Positions 55,179 to 64,000 of a stretch of DNA of 64,000 nt are shown piece after piece (the first letter of the stretch is position 1; each line of letters starts with the position of its first letter). Below the pieces are notes generated by a model. It ran no database searches. It was given only the letters and a program-made list of their open reading frames with translations, and was not told the origin of the DNA. This stretch comes from Anthoceros angustus (taxonomy: Eukaryota > Streptophyta > Anthocerotopsida > Anthocerotales > Anthocerotaceae): the NCBI GenBank assembly GCA_010909165.1, contig MU008160.1, positions 62,001 to 126,000 on the forward strand, in the 5' to 3' direction. Both the position numbers and the translations under genes were made by a program.

Positions 55179-56546
55179 ATGAGGCGAGTATCGTCCAAGG
55201 AGCTTTTCCAGCTGATCCGCCCTGGTCAGCGCCTTTTAGGGATGGACGTGGGAGACCGTAATATCGGCTTGGCGATCTCAGATGCTGCCAATCGAGTCGC
55301 CTCTCCCCATAGGTTTGTCTTCCTGGTTGTTTGTTTCCTCTGCTCCAAAAGCACCTTGCATCCCCGGGCTTCGCTGACCAGTTTATGAGGTGAAATGCCC
55401 TATGCAGGTGCTAGATGCTGTGTGCGCTGTGTTGCATGCTAGATGCCCTATCATCTTCCATGTGTCTATAGTTGCACTACATTAAACTGCTTCCTTGAAT
55501 TGTGCTGGGTGCTCGGTTAGCAGACTAGGGTTCAATTATCCGAACCCTGTTTGTTTGACATGGTGATCTACCTTCCTGTCGAGCCAGCTTAGTGGGAGCA
55601 TCTTGATTCTTTTCTAATATTTAGAATATTGGGTCTCGACGCTTTGACTTCCTACTCTGTGTGAATTTCCTTTAATTTTTCTTTGTGTATTTGTGTAGCT
55701 CACTCGTGAAGGTCTGCCGTGTGGTGATCACTTCATAGTCCTTTGTGCATTTGCATCGCAGCAGTGGTTGTGTAAATCCATGAGTAGTCTATCTTTTCGT
55801 CTTCTTGCAGTGTCCTATACCGAAAGCAGTCAGCCCTGTCTGATAACATTCAGACACTACAAAGGATGGTACTTTTCCTTCCTACGTCGTGATACGTTCT
55901 TCAGTGTCCAGCCGTTTTCAGGATGATGCCTGGTTGACACATGTGCGCTGCCAGGTCACTCAACTTTCTGTCATTGGACTCGTGATTGGTTACCCTCTTG
56001 CCTTTTCTGGGCAGGAAGGTCCTCAGGTGCATAAGTATTAAGCCTCAGCCACCCAGTTGAGAACCAGTTCAGATTTGTTGTCAGCTCCCCGTATTGAATG
56101 CCTGTGCACTGCCTGGTTCGCAGAGTGTAAAAACTAGGGCCTTTGTGAAGGAATTACAGCTGTGTGGAAAACTTGATCAGCTATACTACGTTTTCTGGGA
56201 CGAGCGACTCACAACTGCGGTATGTCATGCTTGCGGAACCTCTTGCGTTCTCCCAATTTCAGTAGATGCTGCCTCTCCCCTTGCGGTACTGACAGAGTTG
56301 CCAACACAGACAGTGGAAAACGCCATAGGAGCTTTGGACTTAACGGGACGTCGTAGGAAAAGCATCATGGACAAGTTCTCAGCGCTCAGTATTCTTCAGG
56401 TTGTTTTCACTCCATTTAGCCTATCCATGTCCGCTGCCTTTGCCTTGGTGTGCCGCAGCATCTCGACGTTTTCCATCTGTTGCGTGTTGTAGGGTTGCCT
56501 CGATGAGCTACTACGACTCAAGATAGATGCACGTCCCTCAGCCTAA
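55179..56546 (+). CDS. YqgF/RuvX-like nuclease (pre-16S rRNA processing nuclease family)
   Basis: Six exons with matching phases and GT-AG borders give 167 residues: 55,179-55,312; 55,811-55,868; 55,955-56,026; 56,124-56,219; 56,310-56,399; 56,493-56,546. The RNase H-like fold is visible: 'GMDVGDRNIGLAISD' (residues 21-35, with catalytic Asp23), 'GLVIGYP' (72-78), 'WDERLTT' (113-119) and 'DKFSALSIL' (141-149, with the last catalytic Asp). Bacterial relatives mature the 16S rRNA 5' end and were earlier called Holliday-junction resolvase-like. The plant form may act in an organelle or the cytosol, but no clear transit peptide is seen. The 3' border of intron 4 is the least certain; 56,310 keeps the frame. 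No breaks are present. Telo-box motifs lie upstream. Confidence 0.9.
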
Positions 56547-56763
56547 ACGAGTTGCTCATCTCGTCCTCTCTCGGCTCTCAAGTCGTCTTCTAGACAGTTC
56601 CACTTAGGTACTTAAATGTCTGGAAGCGGTAGGTCGACGCACGAAGCAATTTAAGTTTTGTACAAGTGGAAAACCCCATCCCCCTTAGAGTGTGCCCTAC
56701 CATCTTCGTCTCCAAATCGGCATGCATCCTAAAGCTGAAGTAGTTGGTTATCGAGGCACTTGG

Positions 56764-56975
56764 GTTTTTCTCTCTGGGCCTGCTCGGACCTACCTCAGTT
56801 TTCTCTGTGGGCTTGCCCGGAATCACCTCAGTTTTTTCTCTCTCTGGGCTTGCCCGGACTTGTTTTCTCTTTCTCTGGGCTTGCTCGGACTTGACTTAGT
56901 TTTTTCTTTCCCTGGGCTTGCTCGGCCTTAACTTAGTTTATCTTTCTCTCGGCTTGCTCGGACTGGTTTGGCCCC
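56764..56975. repeat. Short tandem repeat of about 38 bp
   Basis: Five to six degenerate units built on 'TCTCTGGGCTTGCTCGGACT' alternate with T-rich linkers. It lies 220 bp beyond the YqgF-like gene. Frames through it are not meaningful. Confidence 0.75.
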
Positions 56976-56979
56976 GTCA

Positions 56980-57737
56980 ATGAGGGTATGTGATGTGTCT
57001 CCATGTGGGGAACAGCTTGAGGACGACTTGGAGGCAACTTTCTCAGTTGTCTGTCTAAATTCCGCACACTCCCAAAGAACAGGAACAAGCCCTGCCGGCT
57101 AGGGCAGTCACCCAACGGGCACGGCCGCAACAGCTTAAAGCCGCTCTAAATGGTGCACGTTTGCCAAGTGCACACAGAAGCCACTCCAAGATGTGTAGGG
57201 CAATTGTAGGTGAAGCCTTGAAGGAGAAGGAGGAGTTCACTACAGTCCACTTTGGATGGCCTTTTCCCGTCATTAATCTGTAGGCAGCGAGCACTGAATT
57301 TTGTGGACATGAAAAACAGAGGCTTAAGAAGTTACTGTAGTTGGTTTGCATATTTCTCGAGCATTCCAAGGATGGGACGCTGGCCTGCGGCACAAAGCTC
57401 GGCATGCTTGCATTGTTGTTCCAGGCTCATAGCCTACGTGATTCCTAGCAGTCTAGAGCCGCACGAAGGCGGTGTCCAACTTCACTGGGACTTGAGGAAC
57501 AAGTGGGTCCGAATGCCACTTGGTGCGGCGCCAAGACAGCGCTCCTGTGGCCGACTGGCAGGCCCAACGCCAAGTCCAACTGCACTTGGGACATGTTTGC
57601 ATGTCCGTCCTCCTGGCCTCCCACTACATAAGCAGCGGATGGCGAGGGAGGAAAGCACCCATCTTCGAGTCTCTCTCCGTCTGTGACAGCAGCTATCGAA
57701 GAAACCTGTGCAGGCTAGCGGCATCCAATTGTGGGCG
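56980..57737. other. Upstream region of the globulin-like gene
   Basis: No gene is recognised. A weak TATA-like CTACATAAG occurs near 57,622, about 115 bp upstream of the start codon. Confidence 0.4.
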
Positions 57738-59427
57738 ATGGATTTCAAATGGGCGCTTGCCTTGGCCTTGGCCTTGTCCTGCGTGTGCGCCGCAGCAGGC
57801 CTCAGAGCCGAGCTGCAGCTGGAGGAGCCTCGGGAGGTTTTGCGCACCGACGGAGGCCGAGTCGAAGCTTGGTCCGACATCCGGTCTCTGAGAGACGCCA
57901 ATGTGGCCGCTGCCAGAATCACCATCAGGCAGCGCGGCCTTGTGCTACCAAAGTACTCCGACTCCGCGTGCATCGGCTACGTGGAGGACGGTGAGTCGAG
58001 ACTCTGGAACAGACGATCCTGCATCATTGGTCAAAGCTTGGTTGCTTGTTCGATTCCCTGATGAAGTTGGTGTGATCCTCTGCAGGTGAGGGATATGCGG
58101 GGATTCTGACCGGCTACTCCTTGGGAGAGGCGTCTGGTGTGAGGCGTGTGCGGCGCGGTGACATTGTGGCCTTCCCTCGGGGGGTTGCTTCTTGGTGGTA
58201 CAATTCCGGAAACTCCGAGCTCCGAATCCTCGGCCTTGCCGAGACTTCAGCAGGAGCTGAGGCTGGCGAGCCCAGGGTACGCATTGAGCTTGAGCTGTAT
58301 CGCTTTGCAAACTGTGCAAGTTTCTGTGCGATTCGGCGTGGCCTGGCTTACAGTACTCCGCATTGCATGTACAATGCAGAGCTTTTTCTTGATTGGTGGA
58401 GGCCAGGAGCAGGAGCATGAGCATGGGCGGCGCCGGGCAGGGCAGCAGGAGTTCCGTGGAATTCTGCACGGATTCAGGAGAGAGTTCTTGGCGGATGCCT
58501 GGGACGTGGATGAGAGGCAGGTGGACGACCTCCTCGACAGCCAGCGGGGCGTGGGCATCGTCCAGGCTGAGCGTGATGTGAGAATCGAAGAGAGCCGAGG
58601 TAACGGGCACCGGGCCAGCCAGACCGACTTGCGTGAGCATATTGCCAACGGCGAGTTCGCCTACAACATTCGGGAAGGTTCAGCTGATGTGAGAGTTCAC
58701 AGCGCTGGGCTCTACAACAGCGCCAACAGGTTCAAGCTCCCCATCCTCAAGAATGTCAACTTGGGTGCATCATACGGCCGCCTTGAGCCGGTAAGTACCT
58801 TCTTCCTCCCCCACTACCTCAGTCTGGATCAACAAGTTGCAGTCTGCAATGGGATTTTGTGATGGATGCACGACCTGATAAATGTGAACTCCTGTTATTC
58901 CAGAATGCAATTCTGGCCCCTCAGTGGAATCTCAACGGCCATGCCATTCTGCACGTCCTGAGAGGTTCTGCAAGACTGGAAATCGCTGGCAACAATGGAG
59001 AGCGGCTTGCGAGCCAGGACATCAACGAAGGTGATGCCTTCGTTGTCCCACGATTCTACCCTCACGGCTTCCAGGCTGGAGACGAAGGCTTGGAATGGGT
59101 TGCCTTCCACACCACAGATCAGTAAGCTGCATTCCATCCCAAACTCTCTTAGAACGCATCCCAAACTCATTCGAACATGTTAGCAATGCCAACCAGCTAA
59201 TGTTCCCTTCCATTTTCAGGCCTTTGGTTGAGGCTCTTGCAGGCAGGACGTCCGTCTACCGTAATCTTCCGGAAGAGGTGGCAGCTGCGGCTTTCAATGT
59301 GGATGTTGAGCAGATCAGAAAGATAAAGGAGCGCCGGGAGAGGGCAGCGCTTATCCTGCCAGGACGTGGCCGCGAGAGACACAACTTCGACAGCTCTTTC
59401 ATTCGCCACTTCAAGAGCAGCAAGTGA
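57738..59427 (+). CDS. 11S-globulin-like (legumin-type) bicupin storage protein
   Basis: Five exons with consistent phases and GT-AG borders give 426 residues: 57,738-57,990; 58,086-58,276; 58,380-58,790; 58,904-59,121; 59,220-59,427. A signal peptide (residues 1 to about 22) is followed by two cupin halves. The first has 'RRGDIVAFPRGVASWWYN', then 'SFFLIGGG' and a Gln/Glu/His-rich stretch. The second has 'LPILKNVNLGASYG', 'APQWNLNGHAILHVLRG', 'VVPRFYPHGFQ', 'EWVAF' and 'LAGRTSVYRNLPEEV', all typical of 11S globulins. Asn238-Gly239 sits where legumins are cut by vacuolar processing enzyme. However, the mature part has only one Cys (78), so the usual chain-linking disulphide cannot form. The metal-binding residues are absent, as expected. 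The start at 57,738 is preferred over 57,708 because it begins the hydrophobic signal. The gene is intact. Confidence 0.9.
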
Positions 59428-59540
59428 AATGAGCATCGTAAAGGGGGTTCCAAATGTAGGTCACATGTAAATAGCGATCACAGTTTGTGAGTACCCAGTG
59501 GTTACCAACTTCTTCAAACTTGAAGTCTGTTATCCTGAGA

Positions 59541-59550
59541 AATAAATAAA
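59541..59550 (+). terminator. Polyadenylation signal of the globulin-like gene
   Basis: Overlapping AATAAATAAA lies 114 bp after the stop codon. Confidence 0.6.
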
Positions 59551-59691
59551 GTCTGCGAGACAAACCTCTTTGATCAATTTGAACTTGCGAGCTTCGAATT
59601 CATGGGCTGGCTTTGCTGCTCTTCCCACCTCCCAGATGCTATAGTTCCATATGCATGATGTAGCTTCCAGCTGTGCTGCTGGAAAGCTCTT

Positions 59692-59850
59692 TAGGAATCG
59701 TGTGGAGTAATCCAGGTGCTGCTCAGCATGGTAAGAATCGTGTGGAGTAATCCAGATGCTGCTGAGCATGGTAGGAGTCGTGTGGAGTAATTCAGATGCT
59801 GATGAGTATGGTAGGAATCGTGTGGAGTAATCCAGATGGAACTGAGCACG
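59692..59850. repeat. 40-bp minisatellite, four units
   Basis: Four units with 'CGTGTGGAGTAATCCAGATG' at a 40-bp period (TGTGGAGTAA at 59,701, 59,741, 59,781 and 59,821), between the convergent globulin-like and GLP5 genes. Confidence 0.9.
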
Positions 59851-59970
59851 GTTGAAGATGTCCCTTGGTGTTGGCCTCTTTCCTATATGTATGCACAAAA
59901 AGGAATGCGCCGTCACAGAACAGTCCATCAAGCATAAGAATGCATAGGTACCAAAATTATACAAATCGAA

Positions 59971-59976
59971 TTTATT
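59971..59976 (-). terminator. Polyadenylation signal of GLP5
   Basis: AATAAA on the minus strand, about 185 bp after the GLP5 stop codon. Confidence 0.5.
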
Positions 59977-60159
59977 CAACTTTGAAGTAGATTACACATC
60001 AAATTACACACAAGTTCAGCAGAAGTTTCTATATATAGACGGGAGTCTCCAGCGGATCTCATCGGTTCTAGCAAGGCATACATCCGATCTCTTCGATTGT
60101 AGCACGCAAATATCAAAGTGTTTGTTCGTACAGCCTGGTGGGTCGTGAAAGGAGAGAAG

Positions 60160-60870
60160 CTAGAGATGGAAGAGGCGTTTCTGCGCATCCAGGAGGTACT
60201 GGGTCTGCTTGGGCGTGATTCCGAACGCCTGCCCCAAAACATCCGAAGGGATGTCGGAACTCATGAGAGCACTCACAAAGTTCTGAGCAGGAGAGTACTG
60301 CGTGTTCAGAGCCGAGATGACCCAAGACAGACCGTCCGCCACATTCTTCATGAAAATCAAAGATCCCCGAGGAAACACAAACACTTCTCCCTTCTTCAGA
60401 ATGGTCTTGTACAGCTTGTGGCTCTGAGACGGCACGAACGCCACCTCCAGCTCTCCCTCCACCAAGTAGATGATCTCGGTGGCTCGTGCGTGGTGGTGAG
60501 GTGGGTTGAGCCCCCCCTTGCCGAAGTCGATCCTCTGCAATGCAATGCCCAGAGTGTTGAGCCCCGGGAAGACGTTCACAAACCCGCTGGTGATGACGCA
60601 GCCCAGAGGGTGCTTGCTGGTGTCGCCCGGCGTCACCAGGCCTGAGAATTTGAAGTCCTCGGCGGTGGTTTCGTCCACCGACTTGCAGATGAACCCGTTG
60701 ATGTGGGGATTGGGATTCTTGGTGTCCTTGGCCACGCAGAAATCCTGCAGCGGGTCGGGGTCGGATGCTGCCGTGAAGCTGGGCGCGCAAGCAACGAAGA
60801 AGAGCACAGCAGACGAGATCATGATCAGCTGCATCGTTGCGTCCAGGAGTGTGGTGTCGCAGCGGGCCAT
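60160..60870 (-). CDS. Germin-like protein 5 (GLP5), intact
   Basis: Intronless, 236 residues, close to the usual germin-like length. The signal peptide spans about residues 1-35 (Met13 is an alternative start that keeps the hydrophobic core). Cys45 and Cys62 form the expected N-terminal disulphide. Cupin motif 1 'PPHHHARATE' supplies His125, His127 and Glu132. Cupin motif 2 'FPRGSLIFMKN' has Ile172 where the fourth ligand His is normally found. Germin-like proteins are apoplastic hexamers, some with manganese-dependent superoxide dismutase or oxalate oxidase activity. With the fourth ligand lost, metal chemistry may be weak or different here. No frame breaks are present, unlike GLP1-GLP4. 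A TATAAAA lies 184 bp upstream. Confidence 0.95.
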   Translation of the reverse strand: MARCDTTLLDATMQLIMISSAVLFFVACAPSFTAASDPDPLQDFCVAKDTKNPNPHINGFICKSVDETTAEDFKFSGLVTPGDTSKHPLGCVITSGFVNVFPGLNTLGIALQRIDFGKGGLNPPHHHARATEIIYLVEGELEVAFVPSQSHKLYKTILKKGEVFVFPRGSLIFMKNVADGLSWVISALNTQYSPAQNFVSALMSSDIPSDVLGQAFGITPKQTQYLLDAQKRLFHL

Positions 60871-61053
60871 TGCTGAGGAGTTCGGTCCACAAGACCTGAA
60901 TCCTTGAGCGATAGAATGCGAGTCTCAGAGGAGATAGAAGGTGAGTCTCGAGGAGATCGGAATATATGTGAGTCACAAAGGAGCTCGCAGACTAGATTGC
61001 AGCTGGAAGGCAGAGTGCTGCAGAAGGTGATGGTGATTAGGGGGCTTGCGGGG

Positions 61054-61060
61054 TTTTATA
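61054..61060 (-). promoter_or_regulatory. TATA box of GLP5
   Basis: TATAAAA on the minus strand, about 184 bp upstream of the GLP5 start codon, followed by 'CCCCGCAAGCCCCC'. Confidence 0.55.
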
Positions 61061-61099
61061 CCATCGCCCACAAGGCCAGATCTTTCTGCCAGGCATGAT

Positions 61100-61900
61100 C
61101 GTACGTATGCGCAGCCGTTAATCCGGTGTTCTGAGGTCCAGATGGTCTGCAACAAAAATCTGTGGAGGGGAAATTTTACGAGCACATGAATAGTCTGCAA
61201 ATGGACTAAGGGTGCGTGATGGCCTGCCGGGATGCAGGGCGCGAACACTGTGCGTCCGGACACCATTCTCGATGCCATCTGACGTCGGGTGGACAAGGAT
61301 TTTTGGGAAATGGTGCAGAGCTGAATTCAGCTTCCAGGCAATTGCTTAGGACTGTAACGGCAAAGCAAGTTGCGTTTCTGGAAGACAGCGTCAACCTCCA
61401 CTGTAGGCTGTAGGTACGCGCCAATGCCGCCCTAGCTTCAGATCCTCTCCTCGATTGAATAATGAGATCCATCTTGGAAGTTGCAACTTGCACCAATGCA
61501 CTTCCTGTTTTTAGGTCCCATTCATCGCGGACGATCCGGTCACCATCTCTTGTCAGGCTGCAGCTCCGGGAACTCGCCTTCTATCACAGGTTGCATTCAC
61601 TGCCTCGGTTTCTAGAAGCTGGGTGCGGATTCATGGCCCAACACAACTGAGACCCACAAATCAGAAACCGCCAGCCACACATCCCGCCAGCCACACATCC
61701 ATCTGTAACTACCCATGGCGGCATTAGCACGAAGGAAAGAACTCTGACTGGTTCCTAGAAACTTGGAAGGCGAAACTCGGAAGGAAGAACTCTGAGTGTG
61801 AACCCCAGAATGACGAGGGCCTTCCGGCCATTTTCTTGTCCGAAAATTCGAGGGAAATTAATTTTAGATTTCTTAGGGTCGAATTAAGTGGTCGAATTTG
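61100..61900. other. Intergenic DNA between GLP5 and the G-rich repeat
   Basis: No supported gene. Open frames at 61,206-61,650 on both strands are short and unrecognised. Confidence 0.45.
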
Positions 61901-62165
61901 GATGGGGGATGAGGGGATGAGGGGCATGAGGGGATGAGGGGATGGTGGGGATGGGGGATGAGGGGATGGTGGGGATGAGGGGATGAGGGGATGGGGGGAT
62001 TGGGGGATCAGGGGGATTGGGGGATCAGGGGGATTGGGGGATCAGGGGGATTGGGGGATCAGGGGGATTGGGGGATCAGGGGGATCAGGGGATGGTGGGG
62101 ATCAGGGGATGGGGGATGGGGGATGGGGGAATGTGGGGAATGGGGGAATAGTGGGATGGAGGAGG
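61901..62165. repeat. G-rich minisatellite
   Basis: The plus strand is built from GGGGATGAG-type units, then from an 18-bp unit GGGGATTGGGGGATCAGG repeated about five times. Runs of four to six G at short spacing recur throughout, so the strand could form G-quadruplexes. It ends about 75 bp before the next coding-like stretch. Confidence 0.92.
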
Positions 62166-62240
62166 GGATGTTTGATGGGGATGGGGGATGTTTCACAGTA
62201 CAGGCCACGAAATGTTACGGAAGAGGGATGAAATCTTTTC

Positions 62241-62564
62241 TTGGAGGATGAGCAACAGAAAAAAAGATGCGACGAAGCCAAGGAGCAAGCAAAATTTAGC
62301 AGCTGTGAAGAGGAGGGAGAAACCGGATTATCTACCTCCAAATTGTATGACATAGCTGGCTTGCATGGCTTCGATGGCTGGTTCCACAAGACTAGGGGCA
62401 GAAATCCAAACGAGGGGGAGTCTGAATGGGGAAGACTAGCCAAAGGTTGCAATGATGCGAAAATGCCTTTGTTTTATGAAAAGAAAGGGATGCAGGAGCC
62501 ACCACGGGTGGACGCTGGTGAATTCGGCGAATACGAAGATGGAACTTCAAGCAAAGAAGATTAG
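62241..62564 (+). CDS. Unrecognised protein-coding exon (first visible part of the right-edge gene)
   Basis: An open frame of 107 codons, very hydrophilic and rich in Glu and Lys, with 'LYDIAGLHGFDGWFHKT' and an acidic end. Base composition and codon use look coding. Its stop or a splice donor near 62,560 is undecided. It is probably part of the gene continuing to the right. No domain is recognised. Confidence 0.5.
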   Translation: MEDEQQKKRCDEAKEQAKFSSCEEEGETGLSTSKLYDIAGLHGFDGWFHKTRGRNPNEGESEWGRLAKGCNDAKMPLFYEKKGMQEPPRVDAGEFGEYEDGTSSKED

Positions 62565-62739
62565 GTGCCAATAGAGGTTTGTGGCTCAAAGCCAGAGGCA
62601 GAAGCAGAAGACGCATACCAGGCACTTATTTGACGACGGCTACCATGCAAGCCTTTTTTTTTTTCGGCTTACCGTGGTGAGTCCTGCTCACAGCTGACTT
62701 GTTTCATCATTCATCCTGTTTTAAAAACTGTTTCTGCGC

Positions 62740-63046
62740 AGTGATGGTGGTAAAAGGCCTAGTCGATGGCATGAGGGTGGACACTCGTGGCTGGATGGAC
62801 ACTTGTGAGGTCGAGTTCATGGAGAAAGGTATCTTGGTGGCTTCAAATTCAAAGCTACCTGTCTCATTTTCAAGTGTTCCTCACTATGCCTATTCAATTC
62901 TTGCAGATGCAAACCAGGGTTCTCAGAATTCAGCCCAAAATGCTGCAGCGTTCGAGATGAGAGGAGGTGAACCCCGTGGACAGAGGCAGGCTCAAGTCGC
63001 AGGCTGTTTGGTGAGACGGTCACTGAACCCTAGCATGCGACTGTAA
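62740..63046 (+). CDS. Unrecognised protein-coding stretch, second visible part
   Basis: An open frame with 'MVVKGLVDGMRVDTRGW' and 'DTCEVEFMEKGILVASNSKL'. It may be an exon of the same gene as 62,241-62,564. Further short exon candidates with good splice borders follow at about 63,104-63,211 ('DEDFSMRRLDSSRPVAANSS') and 63,300-63,343 ('PSRDSEESHPSEGQ'), joined in phase. Confidence 0.45.
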
Positions 63047-63449
63047 GTTTTTTGAGGGTCGACGCTGTTGCTGACCATGGCTATTTTTGGCCGCGGGTGC
63101 AGCAGATGCAGCGGATGAGGATTTCAGCATGAGAAGACTAGACAGTAGCCGCCCGGTGGCTGCAAATAGCAGCCCAATTGAAAACAATCCGCCAGATGGT
63201 ACTCCTGAAGGTAATACAGGATGCATTTTGCCCCCCGATGAGATGGCTGATGGCTGATGGCTGATGTGCGTGAGCTGATAATTAAGGTGATGATGTGCAG
63301 TGCCTAGCAGGGATAGTGAAGAATCCCACCCGAGCGAGGGACAGGTGCCTTTACTCTTAGCTTGGACCAATCAATTGTGCACTGTGATGTGAGTTTTGCA
63401 CCAAAGTTATGGTGTCTTACCTAATGCTCGCCTTCTCTCGCTGTGTGCA

Positions 63450-63911
63450 GCAATTTCGCCCGTTTGCTCAGCCACTCCAATGCCTAGCAGTCGGGACAGG
63501 CGGATGGCATGGATGGAGAAAAGTAAAGCATACCATATAGAGGCATACTTGCGGAGGAGCCCACGGCCTCTAGTGAAGCTGTATCCTGGTGGATTGACTG
63601 ACAGGATGCTGAAGTTCAAAGCCCTGGACAAGATGAAGAAAAAGAGGGAGACAGAGCAGCTGGAGTATGATAAGCTTCAGGACATGCTTGGCATTCGTAA
63701 CACGTCTGACGCAGGGAGAACAAAGCAGGCCACTGGAGACAAATCAGGCAGAGTGCCTAGGGGAGGGGAGTCAGCATCTGAACTGCAGAGCATGGGTCTG
63801 GATTCTCAAGAAGTATGTCAGCCAAGCCTTCGAGGCAGCACATGCTTTGGCTGCCGAACGCTTGGCTGCACCGAGCAAGTCCGGGTGCAACAGCGGCAAG
63901 TTGCACGGTAG
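63450..63911 (+). CDS. Unrecognised protein-coding stretch with coiled-coil-like part
   Basis: A plus-strand frame encodes 'SRDRRMAWMEKSKAYHIEAY', 'YPGGLTDRMLKFKALDKMKK' and 'LEYDKLQDMLGIRNTSD'. The Lys/Glu-rich helix could be a short coiled coil. A donor-like GTATGT occurs at about 63,812. The phase to the preceding exon candidate does not fit, so the splice pattern is unresolved and the gene runs off the window. Function unknown. Confidence 0.5.
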   Translation, partial: AISPVCSATPMPSSRDRRMAWMEKSKAYHIEAYLRRSPRPLVKLYPGGLTDRMLKFKALDKMKKKRETEQLEYDKLQDMLGIRNTSDAGRTKQATGDKSGRVPRGGESASELQSMGLDSQEVCQPSLRGSTCFGCRTLGCTEQVRVQQRQVAR

Positions 63912-64000
63912 GTCATTAAAGCTCAGGGATAACACCTTCACCCGGGTTTTAGCTAAGGGTCAACATCACGCGAACCCATCCCTTATCGTAGGTAACACGA

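Noticed and set aside
61983-62251. Gly/Trp/Ile/Arg-rich ORFs over the G-rich repeat
   Set aside because: Products of the 18-bp repeat, which keeps frames open because it is a multiple of three; no start context or homologue.
1-64000. tRNA or rRNA genes
   Set aside because: I saw no cloverleaf-like A/B box pairs or rRNA core strings on either strand by eye; a covariance-model search would be needed to exclude degenerate copies.

Overview
The window is nuclear DNA from a land plant, probably a non-seed plant (bryophyte, lycophyte or fern). It carries spliceosomal introns, germin-like proteins, an 11S-globulin-like bicupin, Ty1/copia and LINE debris, and a DUF7869-type transposon gene. No genus can be named from sequence alone.

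Layout. (1) Positions 1-16,720 and 19,283-49,852 are two copies of one large segmental duplication, in direct orientation, separated by about 2.5 kb of unique DNA with a LINE 3' end. Each copy runs: DNA-transposon-like remnant, rearranged Copia block (integrase fragments on -, reverse transcriptase/RNase H on +, a 16-bp minisatellite between), a small unrecognised gene, three germin-like genes on - (GLP1, GLP2, GLP3), then a 778-bp tandem array. Copy 2 ends with a fourth germin-like gene on + (GLP4). (2) Copy 2 is interrupted at 20,761-32,382 by an 11.6-kb element with matching terminal inverted repeats (AACATGGTAATT), a CTTG target duplication, and an intact empty site in copy 1 at 2,368-2,371. 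It contains a broken minus-strand gene resembling a ParB-like domain fused to a beta-class DNA methyltransferase, and a broken plus-strand DUF7869 gene. This is the most interesting object in the window. (3) Positions 50.5-64.0 kb are mostly single copy: a divergent third copy of the small gene, an intact six-exon YqgF/RuvX-like nuclease gene, an intact five-exon 11S-globulin-like gene, an intact intronless germin-like gene (GLP5), and part of an unrecognised gene at the right edge.

How the genes relate. Most recognisable host genes belong to the cupin superfamily (five germin-like types plus the globulin). All germin-like copies that retain the second cupin motif have Ile where the fourth metal-binding His is expected. 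The YqgF gene is unrelated; it has telo-box-like motifs upstream, as ribosome-related plant genes often do.

Caution. In the duplicated and transposon regions, paired copies differ mainly by small indels, often in homopolymers, whereas the single-copy genes are clean. Part of the apparent pseudogenisation may therefore be uncorrected sequencing error in repeats.
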